Positions 44,868-54,245 of a stretch of DNA of 64,000 nt are shown here, piece by piece; the first letter of the stretch is position 1, and each line of letters opens with the position of its first letter. The translations under genes and the position numbers were made by a program. The stretch covers positions 389,464 to 453,463 of the forward strand of contig JADCER010000003.1 of the NCBI GenBank assembly GCA_020249925.1. The letters are read 5' to 3'. This stretch comes from Roseomonas sp. Lineage in GTDB: Bacteria > Pseudomonadota > Alphaproteobacteria > Acetobacterales > Acetobacteraceae. The notes under the pieces are model-generated. The model was not told the origin of the DNA. It made no database searches and saw nothing but the letters and a program-made list of their open reading frames with translations.

Positions 44868-46034
44868 ATGGATATGCATCATTCCCAGGAAGCCCATGCC
44901 GAAATTCGTGAGGAAGTGCGCAAGCTCTGCGCCCGCTTCCCCGGCGAATATTGGCGTGAACTTGATACGCGCCGCGGCTACCCGACCGAATTCGTCAAGG
45001 CGCTGACGGATGCCGGCTGGCTCGCGGCGCTGATCCCGGAAGAATATGGCGGGTCTGGCCTACCGCTTTCGGCGGCCGCCGCTATCTTGGAAGAAATCCA
45101 CGCCACGGGCTGCAATGCGGCTGCGTGTCACGCGCAAATGTACATCATGGGCACCATCCTGAAGCATGGCAGCCCGGAACAGAAGCAAAAGTATCTGCCG
45201 AAAATCGCCACCGGCGAATTGCGCCTGCAAGCCTTTGGCGTGACGGAGCCGACCAGCGGCACGGATACCACCAGCCTACGCACCTTCGCGCAAAAGCAGG
45301 GCGACAAGTATATCGTCAATGGTCAGAAGATCTGGACCAGCCGGGCAGAGCATTCCGATCTGATGCTGCTGCTGGCGCGCACCACGCCGCGCGATCAGGT
45401 GGCCAAGCGCACCGATGGGCTTTCGACCTTCATCGTGGATATGAAAAAGGCGCTCGGCAATGGGCTCACCATTCGCCCGATCCGCACCATGATGAACCAT
45501 AATTCCTGCGAGGTCTTCTTCGACAATATGGAAGTGCCGGCCGAAAATATGGTCGGCCAGGAAGGCAAGGGCTTCCGCTATATCCTGGATGGCATGAATG
45601 CCGAACGCCTGTTGATTTCGGCCGAGACCATTGGTGACGCGAAGTGGTTCATCAACAAGGCCGTGGATTATTCCAAGCAGCGCGTATTATTTGGTCGCCC
45701 GATCGGGCAGAATCAGGGCGTGCAATTCCCGATCGCCAAGGCCTATGCGCAGATGCGCGCCGCCGAGGCTTTGATCCAAAAGGGCCTCGCCAAATTCGAA
45801 GCCGGCCTGCCCTGCGGTGAGGAAGCCAATATGGGCAAGATGCTCGGCGCCGATGCGGCCTGGGCGGCGGCGGAAGCCTGCGTGCAAACCCATGGCGGCT
45901 TCGGCTTTGCCGAGGAATATGATGTGGAGCGTAAGTTCCGCGAAGCGCGGCTTTATCAGGTGGCGCCGATCAGCACCAACCTGGTGCTGAGCTATGTGGG
46001 CGAGCATGTGCTCGGCATGCCGCGGTCCTATTGA
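44868..46034 (+). CDS. Acyl-CoA dehydrogenase-family flavoprotein
   Basis: A cytoplasmic ACAD-fold flavoenzyme (388 aa). It has the middle-domain signature LQAFGVTEPTSGTDTTSL, KIWTSRAEHSDLMLLLA, and the C-terminal helical domain (QRVLFGRPIGQNQGVQFPIA, QTHGGFGFAEEYDVERKFRE). The segment where short- and medium-chain enzymes carry the catalytic Glu (YEGTxxI) reads YQVAPISTN, so that Glu is missing. The base may lie elsewhere, or the enzyme may not be a classical dehydrogenase. It overlaps the CoA transferase gene by TGATG. Confidence 0.88.
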   Translation: MDMHHSQEAHAEIREEVRKLCARFPGEYWRELDTRRGYPTEFVKALTDAGWLAALIPEEYGGSGLPLSAAAAILEEIHATGCNAAACHAQMYIMGTILKHGSPEQKQKYLPKIATGELRLQAFGVTEPTSGTDTTSLRTFAQKQGDKYIVNGQKIWTSRAEHSDLMLLLARTTPRDQVAKRTDGLSTFIVDMKKALGNGLTIRPIRTMMNHNSCEVFFDNMEVPAENMVGQEGKGFRYILDGMNAERLLISAETIGDAKWFINKAVDYSKQRVLFGRPIGQNQGVQFPIAKAYAQMRAAEALIQKGLAKFEAGLPCGEEANMGKMLGADAAWAAAEACVQTHGGFGFAEEYDVERKFREARLYQVAPISTNLVLSYVGEHVLGMPRSY

Positions 46035-47161
46035 TGGCATCCCAGCCCCTTGCGGGCCTGTTCGTCGTTTCGATGGAACAGGCCGTCGCCGCGCCCTATT
46101 GCGCGTCTCGGCTGGCAGATGCCGGGGCGCGTGTCATCAAGATCGAAAGGCAGGAAGGCGATTTCGCCCGCGCCTATGATGCGGTGGCGAATGGGCAATC
46201 GAGCTATTTCATCTGGCTCAATCGCGGCAAGGAAAGCCTTTGCCTTGATATCAAACAGCCCGACGACAAGGCGCTGCTTGAGGCGCTGATCGCCAAGGCC
46301 GATGTGTTTATCCAGAACCTCGCCCCAGGTGCGATGGCGCGGGCGGGTTTCGGTTCGGCGGAATTGCGCGCTCGCCATCCGCGCCTGATCACCGTGGATA
46401 TCTCGGGCTATGGCGAGGAAGGCGATTACGCCGCCATGAAGGCCTATGACCTGCTGGTGCAGGCGGAAAGCGGGCTGGCTTACGTCACGGGCCGCGCGGA
46501 AGGGCCGGGGCGCGTGGGTGTTTCAGCCTGCGATATTGCGTGTGGCATGCATGCCTATGCGGCGGTGCTGGAAGCGCTGATTGATCGCGGCATTACCGGC
46601 AAGGGGAAGGGCATTGCTGTCTCGCTATTCGATGGCATGGCGGATTGGATGACGGTGCCGCTGCTGCAATATGAAGGCACCGGCAAGAATCCGCCCCGCA
46701 TCGGCATGGCGCATCCTTCCATCTGCCCCTATGGCGCCTTCACCACCAAGGATGGCGCCGATGTGCTGATCGCCATTCAGAATGAACGTGAATGGGCCGG
46801 CTTTTGCGCGCATTTCCTGGATGAACCTGATCTGCCGCAGCGTGAGGGGTTTCGCGTCAATAATGAACGTGTCGCCAATCGCCCTATGGTTGATGGCCAT
46901 ATCGGCAAGATGTTCGCGGCGCTCACGCGGGAAGAATGCGCGGCCAAGTTGCGCCGCGCCAATACCGCCTTTGGCTTCATCAATGATTGCGGCGGTTTGC
47001 GTGACCATCCGGCGCTCAGGCGCATCACGGTGGAAACGGAAAAGGGCCCGATCAAGGTGGGCGCGCCGCCGGCGAAGCTATCCGATGGGGCGCGCAGCCT
47101 GGGGCCGGTGCCGCGGCTGGGCGAGCATTCCGCGGCCATTCGCGCAGAATTTGGCGGATAG
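46034..47161 (+). CDS. CaiB/BaiF family CoA transferase
   Basis: A cytoplasmic class III CoA transferase (375 aa). It has PLAGLFVVSMEQAVAAPYCA, the nucleophile Asp at D139 (KAYDLLVQAESGLAYVTG), CLDIKQPDDKALLEALI and IAVSLFDGMADWM. It probably moves CoA onto an organic acid so that the overlapping acyl-CoA dehydrogenase-like enzyme can act. The start is ATG 46034, coupled to the upstream stop. Confidence 0.9.
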   Translation: MASQPLAGLFVVSMEQAVAAPYCASRLADAGARVIKIERQEGDFARAYDAVANGQSSYFIWLNRGKESLCLDIKQPDDKALLEALIAKADVFIQNLAPGAMARAGFGSAELRARHPRLITVDISGYGEEGDYAAMKAYDLLVQAESGLAYVTGRAEGPGRVGVSACDIACGMHAYAAVLEALIDRGITGKGKGIAVSLFDGMADWMTVPLLQYEGTGKNPPRIGMAHPSICPYGAFTTKDGADVLIAIQNEREWAGFCAHFLDEPDLPQREGFRVNNERVANRPMVDGHIGKMFAALTREECAAKLRRANTAFGFINDCGGLRDHPALRRITVETEKGPIKVGAPPAKLSDGARSLGPVPRLGEHSAAIRAEFGG

Positions 47162-47239
47162 GCAGGGCAGGGGGCTGGAAGACGCTGCCCCGAGCGCCAA
47201 TTTCTGTGACAGCTAGAAGACACTTGGAGAGGATCATCC

Positions 47240-48217
47240 ATGCAACGTCGTCATGTCCTGGGTTTGGCTGGCGCTGCCGCGCTGGCACCTCTTGCCCGTC
47301 CTGCCCAGGCGCAAGCCTGGCCGTCTGGCCCTGGCCGCATCATTGTTCCCTTCGCCGCCGGCGGCCCAACGGACATCCCGGCCCGCCTGATTGCGGAGGA
47401 AATGTCCAAATTCTTACCCGCGCGCTTTGTGGTGGAAAACCGCACCGGTTCGGGCGTGGTGATCGGGACGGATTTGGTCAGCAAGGCACCGAAGGATGGC
47501 CAGACCATCCTTTACACCACCATCGCCCATGCCTGCCTGCGCGCCATGTTTGACCGCCTGCCCTTTGACCCGGTCGCGGATTTCACGCCGACTGCCTTTA
47601 TCGGCCAGATCCCGATGATCATGCTGGTCAATAGGGATTTTCCCGCGCGCACCCTGCCGGAACTGATTGACCTGCTGCGCCGTAACCCCGGCCGGTATGA
47701 CTATGCCTCCAGCGGCAATGGCGGCGCGGTGCATTTGGCGAGTGAGCTTTTCCTGCACATGGCAGGCGGGCTCAAGGCCAATCACATCCCCTTCCGTGGG
47801 TCATCGGCCGCCATGCCGGAAGTGCTTTCCGGGCGCATCCCGATCATGCTGGATGTGGCGGCGGCGGCACTGCCTTATATGCAGCGCGGCGAATTGCGCG
47901 CGCTTGCCATCAGCACCCAGCAGCGCATGCCCTACGCGCGCGATCTGCCGACCTTCATCGAAGGCGGTGTTGCGGGGTATGAGGCCTATACTTGGCATAT
48001 GGCGATGGTGCCCTCCGGCACGCCGGCTGAGACGGTGCAGGCCATCAATGCCGCCTTCAACCGCGCGCTCACGCAGGATGCGGTGAAGAATCGCCTTTCC
48101 GAACTGACCATGGAGGTCACCACCAACAGCACACCAGAAAGCGCGGCACGCTTCCTGGCGGCTGAAATGGCGAAGTGGGAACCGATCATTCGCACTGCCG
48201 GGATCAGGGCGAATTGA
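47240..48217 (+). CDS. Tripartite tricarboxylate transporter (Bug) receptor
   Basis: A periplasmic Bug receptor (325 aa). The signal is QRRHVLGLAGAAALAPLARPAQA, with a paired Arg. The core has WPSGPGRIIVPFAAGGPTDI, NRTGSGVVIGTDLVSKAPKDG (split across residues 73-93) and LKANHIPFRGSSAAMPEVLS. It follows the CoA transferase gene by 78 bases, with an RBS at TTGGAGAGG. It is the third orphan Bug receptor of the window. Confidence 0.9.
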   Translation: MQRRHVLGLAGAAALAPLARPAQAQAWPSGPGRIIVPFAAGGPTDIPARLIAEEMSKFLPARFVVENRTGSGVVIGTDLVSKAPKDGQTILYTTIAHACLRAMFDRLPFDPVADFTPTAFIGQIPMIMLVNRDFPARTLPELIDLLRRNPGRYDYASSGNGGAVHLASELFLHMAGGLKANHIPFRGSSAAMPEVLSGRIPIMLDVAAAALPYMQRGELRALAISTQQRMPYARDLPTFIEGGVAGYEAYTWHMAMVPSGTPAETVQAINAAFNRALTQDAVKNRLSELTMEVTTNSTPESAARFLAAEMAKWEPIIRTAGIRAN

Positions 48218-48225
48218 TCTTCCGT

Positions 48226-48249
48226 GGGCGGGGGGTTAAGCCCCCGCTT
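48226..48249 (+). terminator. Possible terminator hairpin after the Bug receptor
   Basis: GCGGGGG and CCCCCGC flank a short loop and are followed only by TTCCC. The stem is strong but the T-tract is poor. Confidence 0.4.
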
Positions 48250-48278
48250 CCCATGCAACCCGCTGAAAGGCCGCTGCC

Positions 48279-49283
48279 GTGACCCAATTGCCTGCCTCCA
48301 TGACATTCATTGACCATGGCAAGGGCGGCGGGCCGGAGGTTTTGGTCCCCGGCAAAACCACGCTGCCGATCCCGGCAGCAGATGAGGTGCTGATCCGCGT
48401 CATGGCAACCGGCGTCAATCGCCCGGATGTGGCGCAGCGTGAGGGCAGCTACCCGCCGCCGCCTGGCGCCTCGCCCATCATCGGCCTGGAATGCGCGGGT
48501 GAGGTGGTGGCGCTGGGCGCCTCCGTCACGCGCTACCGGATTGGGGATCGCGTTTGCGCGCTGACCAATGGCGGCGCCTATGCCGAATATTGCGCGGCGC
48601 CTGAGGCGCAAACCCTGCCCTGGCCCAAGGGTTATGATGCCTTGCGCGCGGCGGCCCTGCCTGAGACCTATTTCACCGTCTGGGCCAATATGTTCGGCCA
48701 TGGGCGGCTCGCGGCTGGGGAGACAGTGCTGATCCATGGCGGGTCTTCCGGCATTGGTGTCACCGCCATCCAATTGGCCAAGGCTTTCGGCGCGCGGGTG
48801 ATCACCACCGCCGGCAATGCAGCGAAATGCGCTGCCTGTCTGGAATTGGGGGCGGATGCCGCGATTGACTATCGCACCCAGGATTTCGCCGAGGAAATCC
48901 AGCGCCTGACCGATGGCAAGGGCGTGAATGTGATTCTGGATATGGTCGGCGCCGAGTATTTTGCGCGCAACCTCAAATGCCTGGCGCGCGATGGGCGCCT
49001 CGTGATCATCGCCTTCCTGGGCGGCTTCAGGACGGAGGCTGATCTGCGCCCGATCATGGTCAAGCGCCTGACGGTCACCGGCAGCACCATGCGCCCCCGC
49101 ACCACGGCGGAGAAAGGGGAAATCGCGGCAGCGCTTGCCGCCAAGGTCTGGCCGCTGCTGGAAGCGGGCAAGGCGGGTCCGCGCATATTCCAGACCTTCC
49201 CGCTGCATGAGGCTGCGGCGGCGCATCGGCTGATGGAAAGCAGCGCGCATATCGGCAAGATCATGCTGAAGGTGGCGGATTAG
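48279..49283 (+). CDS. NAD(P)H:quinone oxidoreductase, zeta-crystallin/PIG3-like
   Basis: A cytoplasmic zinc-free medium-chain reductase (334 aa). It has [33 protein letters not shown], the NADPH-binding [20 protein letters not shown], and [15 protein letters not shown]. The zinc-ligand pattern of alcohol dehydrogenases is absent, and the NRPDVxQR...YPPPPG pattern is typical of the PIG3 branch. It reduces quinones or enones with NADPH. Confidence 0.9.
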   Translation: MTQLPASMTFIDHGKGGGPEVLVPGKTTLPIPAADEVLIRVMATGVNRPDVAQREGSYPPPPGASPIIGLECAGEVVALGASVTRYRIGDRVCALTNGGAYAEYCAAPEAQTLPWPKGYDALRAAALPETYFTVWANMFGHGRLAAGETVLIHGGSSGIGVTAIQLAKAFGARVITTAGNAAKCAACLELGADAAIDYRTQDFAEEIQRLTDGKGVNVILDMVGAEYFARNLKCLARDGRLVIIAFLGGFRTEADLRPIMVKRLTVTGSTMRPRTTAEKGEIAAALAAKVWPLLEAGKAGPRIFQTFPLHEAAAAHRLMESSAHIGKIMLKVAD

Positions 49284-49292
49284 GCCCGGCCT

Positions 49293-49478
49293 TTGTTTTA
49301 TCTGCTGCTCCTCGCCGCCTTTGGCTGCGCGCTATTGCTCTGGCGCCAGCCGCGTGGGGCGGGCAGGGCACTGGCCGCGGGGGCTGGTGTTTTGTTCCTC
49401 GCCGGGGCGCTGATGCTGCTGTTGCGGCGTGGTTTTCTGCCCGGCCATGGGCCGCGCCGTTGGATGACAAATGGTTAA
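49293..49478 (+). CDS. Small hypothetical membrane protein (61 aa)
   Basis: A TTG-started frame 9 bases after the quinone reductase encodes two hydrophobic segments (FYLLLLAAFGCALLLW and AGAGVLFLAGALMLLL) joined by a basic turn. I do not recognise it. Support is limited to membrane-like composition, good packing after the upstream gene and GC-biased third positions. Confidence 0.35.
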   Translation: MFYLLLLAAFGCALLLWRQPRGAGRALAAGAGVLFLAGALMLLLRRGFLPGHGPRRWMTNG

Positions 49479-49570
49479 CGTCACCGTTAACAAAAAAAAC
49501 CTGTTTTCCAACGCACAAAAAATAGGCTTCTATGACTGAGAGGGGTTCACGCCTTGGGCGAATCCCCCAA

Positions 49571-49673
49571 GAGCAGATCATGTTCAGATGGAATCATCTG
49601 AACGTGTGAAGATGCTCGAAAAAAACGAGGTAGAGCGGGTGGCGTGAACACATGTGAACGCGACACGCTCTAG
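49571..49673. repeat. Palindromic intergenic repeat element (REP/BIME-like)
   Basis: Two adjoining inverted repeats are present. One is GTTCAGATG / CATCTGAAC (49582-49603) flanked by AGCA...TGCTC. The other is AGAGCGGGTGGCGTGAAC against GTGAACGCGACACGCTCT (49633-49672), an imperfect stem. They are separated by AAAAAACGAGG. The layout resembles the dispersed palindromic elements found in many alphaproteobacterial genomes, which often end in CACGCTCTAG. I saw no second copy in the window. Confidence 0.55.
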
Positions 49674-49704
49674 AGAATTGAGCTTGGGGGCACGCTATCA
49701 CGCG

Positions 49705-50562
49705 ATGAGATCATCGCTGCATCTTTTGTTTTTTGCCATTCTGCTCTTTGGCGGCGCTTGGCCCATCACCAAGGCCGCCGTTTCGGATGCCTGCCCCATG
49801 TGGTTCGGCCTTGGGCGGGCGGCGCTGGCCACCATTGCCGCCGGCCTGCTGCTGCTGGTGCTGCGGCGCTTCCACTGGCCGAAGCGCGAGGACCTGCCGA
49901 CCGTTTTTGCCGTTGGCATTCTGCAACTTGGCGGGTTTTTCGTGCTTGCCCATGCCGCCGTTGCGCTGGTGGAAGCGGGGCGCACCGCGATCATTTCCGC
50001 TGTTGTCACCTATTGGCTCATTCCCTTGTCCATGCTGGTGATGGGCGAACAGGTTTCCGGGCGGCGCTGGCTGGCGGCGCTATTGGGGCTTGCCGGTATC
50101 ATGGTCCTGGCCGGCCCCTGGGCGGTGGATTGGACTGCGCCTGGGCAATTGGCGGGCCACGGCATGCTGGTCCTCGCCGCGCTGCTCTGGAGCATCGCCA
50201 TCATCGTCACGCGGCGCTTTCCACCGAAATCCCCGATGTTCGATCTGCTGCCCTGGGCCTTTTCGATCGGTGCGCTGGTCATCCTGCCCTTCGCGCTGAT
50301 GAGCGAAAGAGCACCGCCGATCGGCCTCTCCGCCTGGCCCTATTTGCTCTATATCGGCCTGATCGTGGCACCCATCGGCACCTGGTGCGTGGTGGAAGTC
50401 GGGCGGCGCCTGCCGGGCGCGGTGGCCTCGGTGGCCTTTCTGTTGGTGCCGGCCTTTGGGGTATTTGTCTCCACGCTTTGGTTGGGTGAGCCCTTTGGCT
50501 GGGATATGATTCTGGGGGGCGGCTTGATTGCGGCCTCGGTCATCTTGGCGGCGGTGGAATAG
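49705..50562 (+). CDS. EamA/DMT-superfamily transporter
   Basis: An inner-membrane protein (285 aa) with about ten hydrophobic helices in two EamA repeats. The first starts FFAILLFGGAWPITKAAV and the second GHGMLVLAALLWSIAIIVTR. Conserved PLSMLVMGEQVSGRRWLAAL and FLVPAFGVFVSTLWLGEPF mark the ends of each repeat. Members export amino acids and other metabolites. ATG 49705 starts at the first helix. It is followed after 2 bases by the hydrolase gene. Confidence 0.88.
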   Translation: MRSSLHLLFFAILLFGGAWPITKAAVSDACPMWFGLGRAALATIAAGLLLLVLRRFHWPKREDLPTVFAVGILQLGGFFVLAHAAVALVEAGRTAIISAVVTYWLIPLSMLVMGEQVSGRRWLAALLGLAGIMVLAGPWAVDWTAPGQLAGHGMLVLAALLWSIAIIVTRRFPPKSPMFDLLPWAFSIGALVILPFALMSERAPPIGLSAWPYLLYIGLIVAPIGTWCVVEVGRRLPGAVASVAFLLVPAFGVFVSTLWLGEPFGWDMILGGGLIAASVILAAVE

Positions 50563-50564
50563 GC

Positions 50565-51329
50565 ATGCGGTTGCAGGCGCTGGAAGCCGGGCAGGGGCCG
50601 CCGCTGGTGCTGCTGCATGGGCTTTTTGGATCGGCGCGTAATTGGGGCGCGGTGCAGAAGGCTTTGGCTGCTGAATACCGGGTGGTGGCGCTGGATTTGC
50701 GCAATCACGGCGCAGCGCCGCATGCGCGGGGCATGAGCTACGCGGCGCAGGCTGAAGATGTGGCGGAAACCCTGGCGGCGCTTGGCATCGAAAGCGCTGC
50801 GCTGCTTGGCCATTCCATGGGCGGCAAGGTGGCCATGATGCTGGCGCTGACACGGCCTGACATGGTGGGGCGCCTGATCATCGCCGATATCGCCCCGCGC
50901 CCCTATGCGCCCGCCTTGCGCGCTGTGGTGGCTGCAATGCAGGCGGTTCCATTGCATGCCGGCCTGACGCGCGCAGAAGCCGATCAGGCCTTGCGCGCCG
51001 CTGTGCCGGAAGCGCCGATCCGAAGCTTTCTGTTGCAGAATCTCCGCTTTGAAACGGCACCGCCAAGCTGGCGTATCGGCCTTGCTGAAATTGCCGACGC
51101 CATGCCGGAGATCGAGGATTTCGCGCCGCCAAAAGGCGCGCGGTTTGAAGGCCCGGCGCTGGCCATGGCTGGCGCGCTTTCGCCCTATATCCGCGCCGAT
51201 GATCATGCAGCGTTTGGTGCGCTTTTTCCTCGCATTGGGTTTGTCAGCATCCCCCGCGCCGGCCATTGGCTGCATGCCGAAAATCCCGAGGGTTTCCTTG
51301 CAGCGCTTGAAAACTTTTTGACCGCTTGA
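50565..51329 (+). CDS. Alpha/beta hydrolase (YbfF-like esterase)
   Basis: A cytoplasmic alpha/beta-fold hydrolase (254 aa). The oxyanion region is LVLLHGLFGSARNWG, the nucleophile elbow GHSMGGKVAM, an acidic residue follows in SPYIRADDHAAF, and the catalytic His is in AGHWLHAENPEG. The pattern LDLRNHG plus SMGGK fits the YbfF/ABHD11 type of esterase. It is packed 2 bases after the EamA gene. Confidence 0.88.
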   Translation: MRLQALEAGQGPPLVLLHGLFGSARNWGAVQKALAAEYRVVALDLRNHGAAPHARGMSYAAQAEDVAETLAALGIESAALLGHSMGGKVAMMLALTRPDMVGRLIIADIAPRPYAPALRAVVAAMQAVPLHAGLTRAEADQALRAAVPEAPIRSFLLQNLRFETAPPSWRIGLAEIADAMPEIEDFAPPKGARFEGPALAMAGALSPYIRADDHAAFGALFPRIGFVSIPRAGHWLHAENPEGFLAALENFLTA

Positions 51330-51424
51330 TCCGCCGCAAGACAGGGGTAGGGTTTCCTGTCATTTGGTCCGGACATGCTGCAACCGGTTGCTCATTGACG
51401 CGCCATCGGGTTGCCCTGATTCAA

Positions 51425-51997
51425 TCAAGGTGCAGCGAGGCGAATAGAGATAACGCGGCCATTGGAAACTTCGAAGGAAAAAGGCCAGGTACCATAGCTC
51501 CAAAATTCTCCTCCATCCCGCCAGAGGCCCGTGCCACGTCTTGGGATGGGTTCTCGAAGAAATGGCGGGCCGAGCCGGCTTAGGATCAGTTCCGATGGTG
51601 ATCCGAGACCGATGGTTTCGAACGTCCATTCCGGAGGGGCGGAGGTACCGGTGACTTGCAGCGCAGCGATCTTGCCAGCGACAACCGTCGCGGCGACATA
51701 GGCGGTGCCACCCAAGAGATGAACAGTCACTGTCGCGTTGCCTTGCGGCAAGGTTTGACTTGGTGGCGGAAGTTTGCCGTTTAAGGTCGCAGCCGGATCC
51801 ATCAAATGGAGCGGGCCTAAGCGGTCGCATTCATGCGGACCACGTTGCAAATTTCGCATCACGCACGCGAATGATGCTCCAGCTCGTTGATAACCAAAGC
51901 GCGGTTGTTCGGCTCTTTGCGCAGCCGCATCGGCGCAGGCCAAGGCCAAGATGCCGAAAGATAATACGATGAAATTCAGAGGACGTATGCTCATCAT
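51425..51997 (-). CDS. Secreted hypothetical protein with possible BamE/SmpA-like C-terminal fold
   Basis: An unrecognised protein of 190 aa. It has a Sec signal peptide (LNFIVLSFGILALACADAAAQ, predicted cut after AAA). Two cysteines lie in the mature N-terminal third (ACVMRNLQ and HECDRLG). The C-terminal part (about residues 130-187) reads GLGSPSELILSRLGPPFL then WRDGGEFWSYGTWPFSFEV and GRVISIRLA. That order (G-x-S, LGxP, W-Y strand, G-x-V) recalls the BamE/SmpA fold, as inference only. The start ATG 51997 overlaps the stop of a 44-codon frame as ATGA. Its codon use looks less GC-biased than its neighbours. Confidence 0.65.
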   Translation of the reverse strand: MMSIRPLNFIVLSFGILALACADAAAQRAEQPRFGYQRAGASFACVMRNLQRGPHECDRLGPLHLMDPAATLNGKLPPPSQTLPQGNATVTVHLLGGTAYVAATVVAGKIAALQVTGTSAPPEWTFETIGLGSPSELILSRLGPPFLREPIPRRGTGLWRDGGEFWSYGTWPFSFEVSNGRVISIRLAAP

Positions 51998-52128
51998 GTC
52001 GCAACCTTGGCGGTACGGTAGGTCGTTGCGGTAAGGACCCTCGCTACCAAAGCTATCAGGAAAATCTTGGCACTGTCGATCGTCCACTTACTGTCCAACA
52101 GAACCAGATTTGGTAGCATCGGCGCCAT
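51994..52128 (-). CDS. Possible small membrane protein (44 aa) coupled to the secreted protein
   Basis: A 44-codon ATG frame preceded by CAGGGAAAG has one moderately hydrophobic helix (AKIFLIALVARVL) and ends in TGA overlapping the next ATG as ATGA. That overlap, typical of coupled genes in this genome, is the main support. No family is recognised; it may be a chance frame. Confidence 0.33.
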   Translation of the reverse strand: MAPMLPNLVLLDSKWTIDSAKIFLIALVARVLTATTYRTAKVAT

Positions 52129-52262
52129 AATGCTTTCCCTGCGGAATACCCCCCTCCTTTGTATTCGGCAGTTAACCGCGATGAAGTTCAGTTGATGCGT
52201 ATGCGGTACAACGTCACGTGCAGGCTCAAGCCATACGCCTGCCAATGAACCTCAGACCGACC

Positions 52263-53435
52263 TTAGCCGCGCCGTTTCGAAAGCCAGCTTTCCATCCGCG
52301 TGAGCGCCTCATCAATCACCGCATCGCCCTTACAGAAGGCAAAGCGCGCGTAATGCGATGGCGCATCCTCACTGGCGTAGAAGGCCGTCACCGGAATCGC
52401 AGTGACCTTGGCTTCTTCGGTCAGCGTGCGGCAGAAGGCGACATCATCGCCATTGAAGCCAAGCGGCCGGAAATCGGTCGTGATGAAATAGGACCCCTTG
52501 GTCGGCAGCACATCAAAGCCAAGCTGCGCAAGGCCCGCACCGAGCTTGTCGCGCTTCGCCTGCAAATGCGTCGAAAGCCCAGCGAAATAGGCATCATCCT
52601 TCATCAGCCCCACCGCAACACCGCGTTGCAGATTGGGTGCCGTGGTGAAGGTCAGGTTCTGATGCGCCTTCGTCACATTGGGTGCGATGCTGCGATCAGC
52701 GGTAATGTAGCCGATCTTCCAGCCGGTTAGCGAAAAAGTCTTGCCCGCGCTGCCAACCCGCATGCAGCGTTCCCGCATGCCCGGCAGCGTCATCAGCGGA
52801 ATATGCTTGGCGCCATCAAAGGTCAGATGTTCATAGACCTCATCGCAAATCGCGTAGCAATCATGCTGCTCCAGCAAGCCCGCGATGAAGCGGAGCTCTT
52901 CTTCCGTGAATACCTTGCCGGTCGGGTTCATCGGCGAATTCAACAACAGCGCCTTAGTCTTCGGGCCGAAAGCCGCCGCCAATTCCGCGCGCGGCAGCGC
53001 CCATTCCGGCGGGCTGAGGCGCACCAGCTTCGGGATGGCGCCAAGCAGCCGCACCACCGGCAAATAAGTGTCATAAAGCGGCTCAATCAGCACGCATTCG
53101 TCGCCGGGATTGAGCACGGCCATGAGGCATGCGGTGATCGCCTCCGTGGCGCCAGAGGTCACCACAACCTCCGCATTCGGATCTGCCTCAATGCCATAGA
53201 AACGCTTGTTATGATGCGCGACCGCCTGGCGGAGTTCCGGCACGCCGCTCATCGGCGGGTATTGGTTGCGGCCATCCAGCAGGGCGGCGGCGGCGGCATG
53301 GATGACATCTGCCGGACCATCATAATCAGGAAAACCCTGGCCCAGATTCACCGCACCATGTTGATTGGCGAGTGCCGACATGACGGTGAAGATGGTGGTG
53401 CCAATGCCTGAAAGGACTTCGTTTTGCGGCTTCAT
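52263..53435 (-). CDS. PLP-dependent class I/II aminotransferase (kynurenine/methionine-type)
   Basis: A cytoplasmic fold-type I aminotransferase (390 aa). It has VNLGQGFPDYDGP, NQYPPMSGVPELRQAV, the Asn in LLLNSPMNPTGKVF, the Asp and Tyr in YAICDEVYEHLTF, and the PLP lysine K232 in SAGKTFSLTGWKIGY. The pattern QGFPD plus SAGKTFSxTGWK groups it with the KAT/YbdL-type enzymes, which accept methionine, aromatic amino acids and kynurenine. It is divergent from glnB across 271 bases. Confidence 0.9.
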   Translation of the reverse strand: MKPQNEVLSGIGTTIFTVMSALANQHGAVNLGQGFPDYDGPADVIHAAAAALLDGRNQYPPMSGVPELRQAVAHHNKRFYGIEADPNAEVVVTSGATEAITACLMAVLNPGDECVLIEPLYDTYLPVVRLLGAIPKLVRLSPPEWALPRAELAAAFGPKTKALLLNSPMNPTGKVFTEEELRFIAGLLEQHDCYAICDEVYEHLTFDGAKHIPLMTLPGMRERCMRVGSAGKTFSLTGWKIGYITADRSIAPNVTKAHQNLTFTTAPNLQRGVAVGLMKDDAYFAGLSTHLQAKRDKLGAGLAQLGFDVLPTKGSYFITTDFRPLGFNGDDVAFCRTLTEEAKVTAIPVTAFYASEDAPSHYARFAFCKGDAVIDEALTRMESWLSKRRG

Positions 53436-54045
<610 letters not shown>

Positions 54046-54245
54046 AGCCTTTGAGTTTCGCCCCACCCCATCTCGGCGGGGGTTGCGGGGCGTGGGTGGC
54101 GGGAATAGACCCTGCCGCGCCTGAATAAGCCGGGCGGGTGCCCCTGGGGTACTTGCCTGGTGCCGGACTGGGTCGCGGGATACCGAAGTCGCGGCTCGGG
54201 GCAGTTTCTTTCGGGGTTCGCTAGCAGGGAATAGGATCGCAAAGT
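54046..54245 (+). other. glnB-glnA intergenic region
   Basis: The 200 bases contain no credible gene. CGCCCCACCCC (about 54059) and GGGGGTTGCGGGGCG can form a partial stem soon after glnB. An A-rich site before GTATGG serves glnA. A separate glnA promoter here is plausible, since glnA often has its own in this class. Confidence 0.4.
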
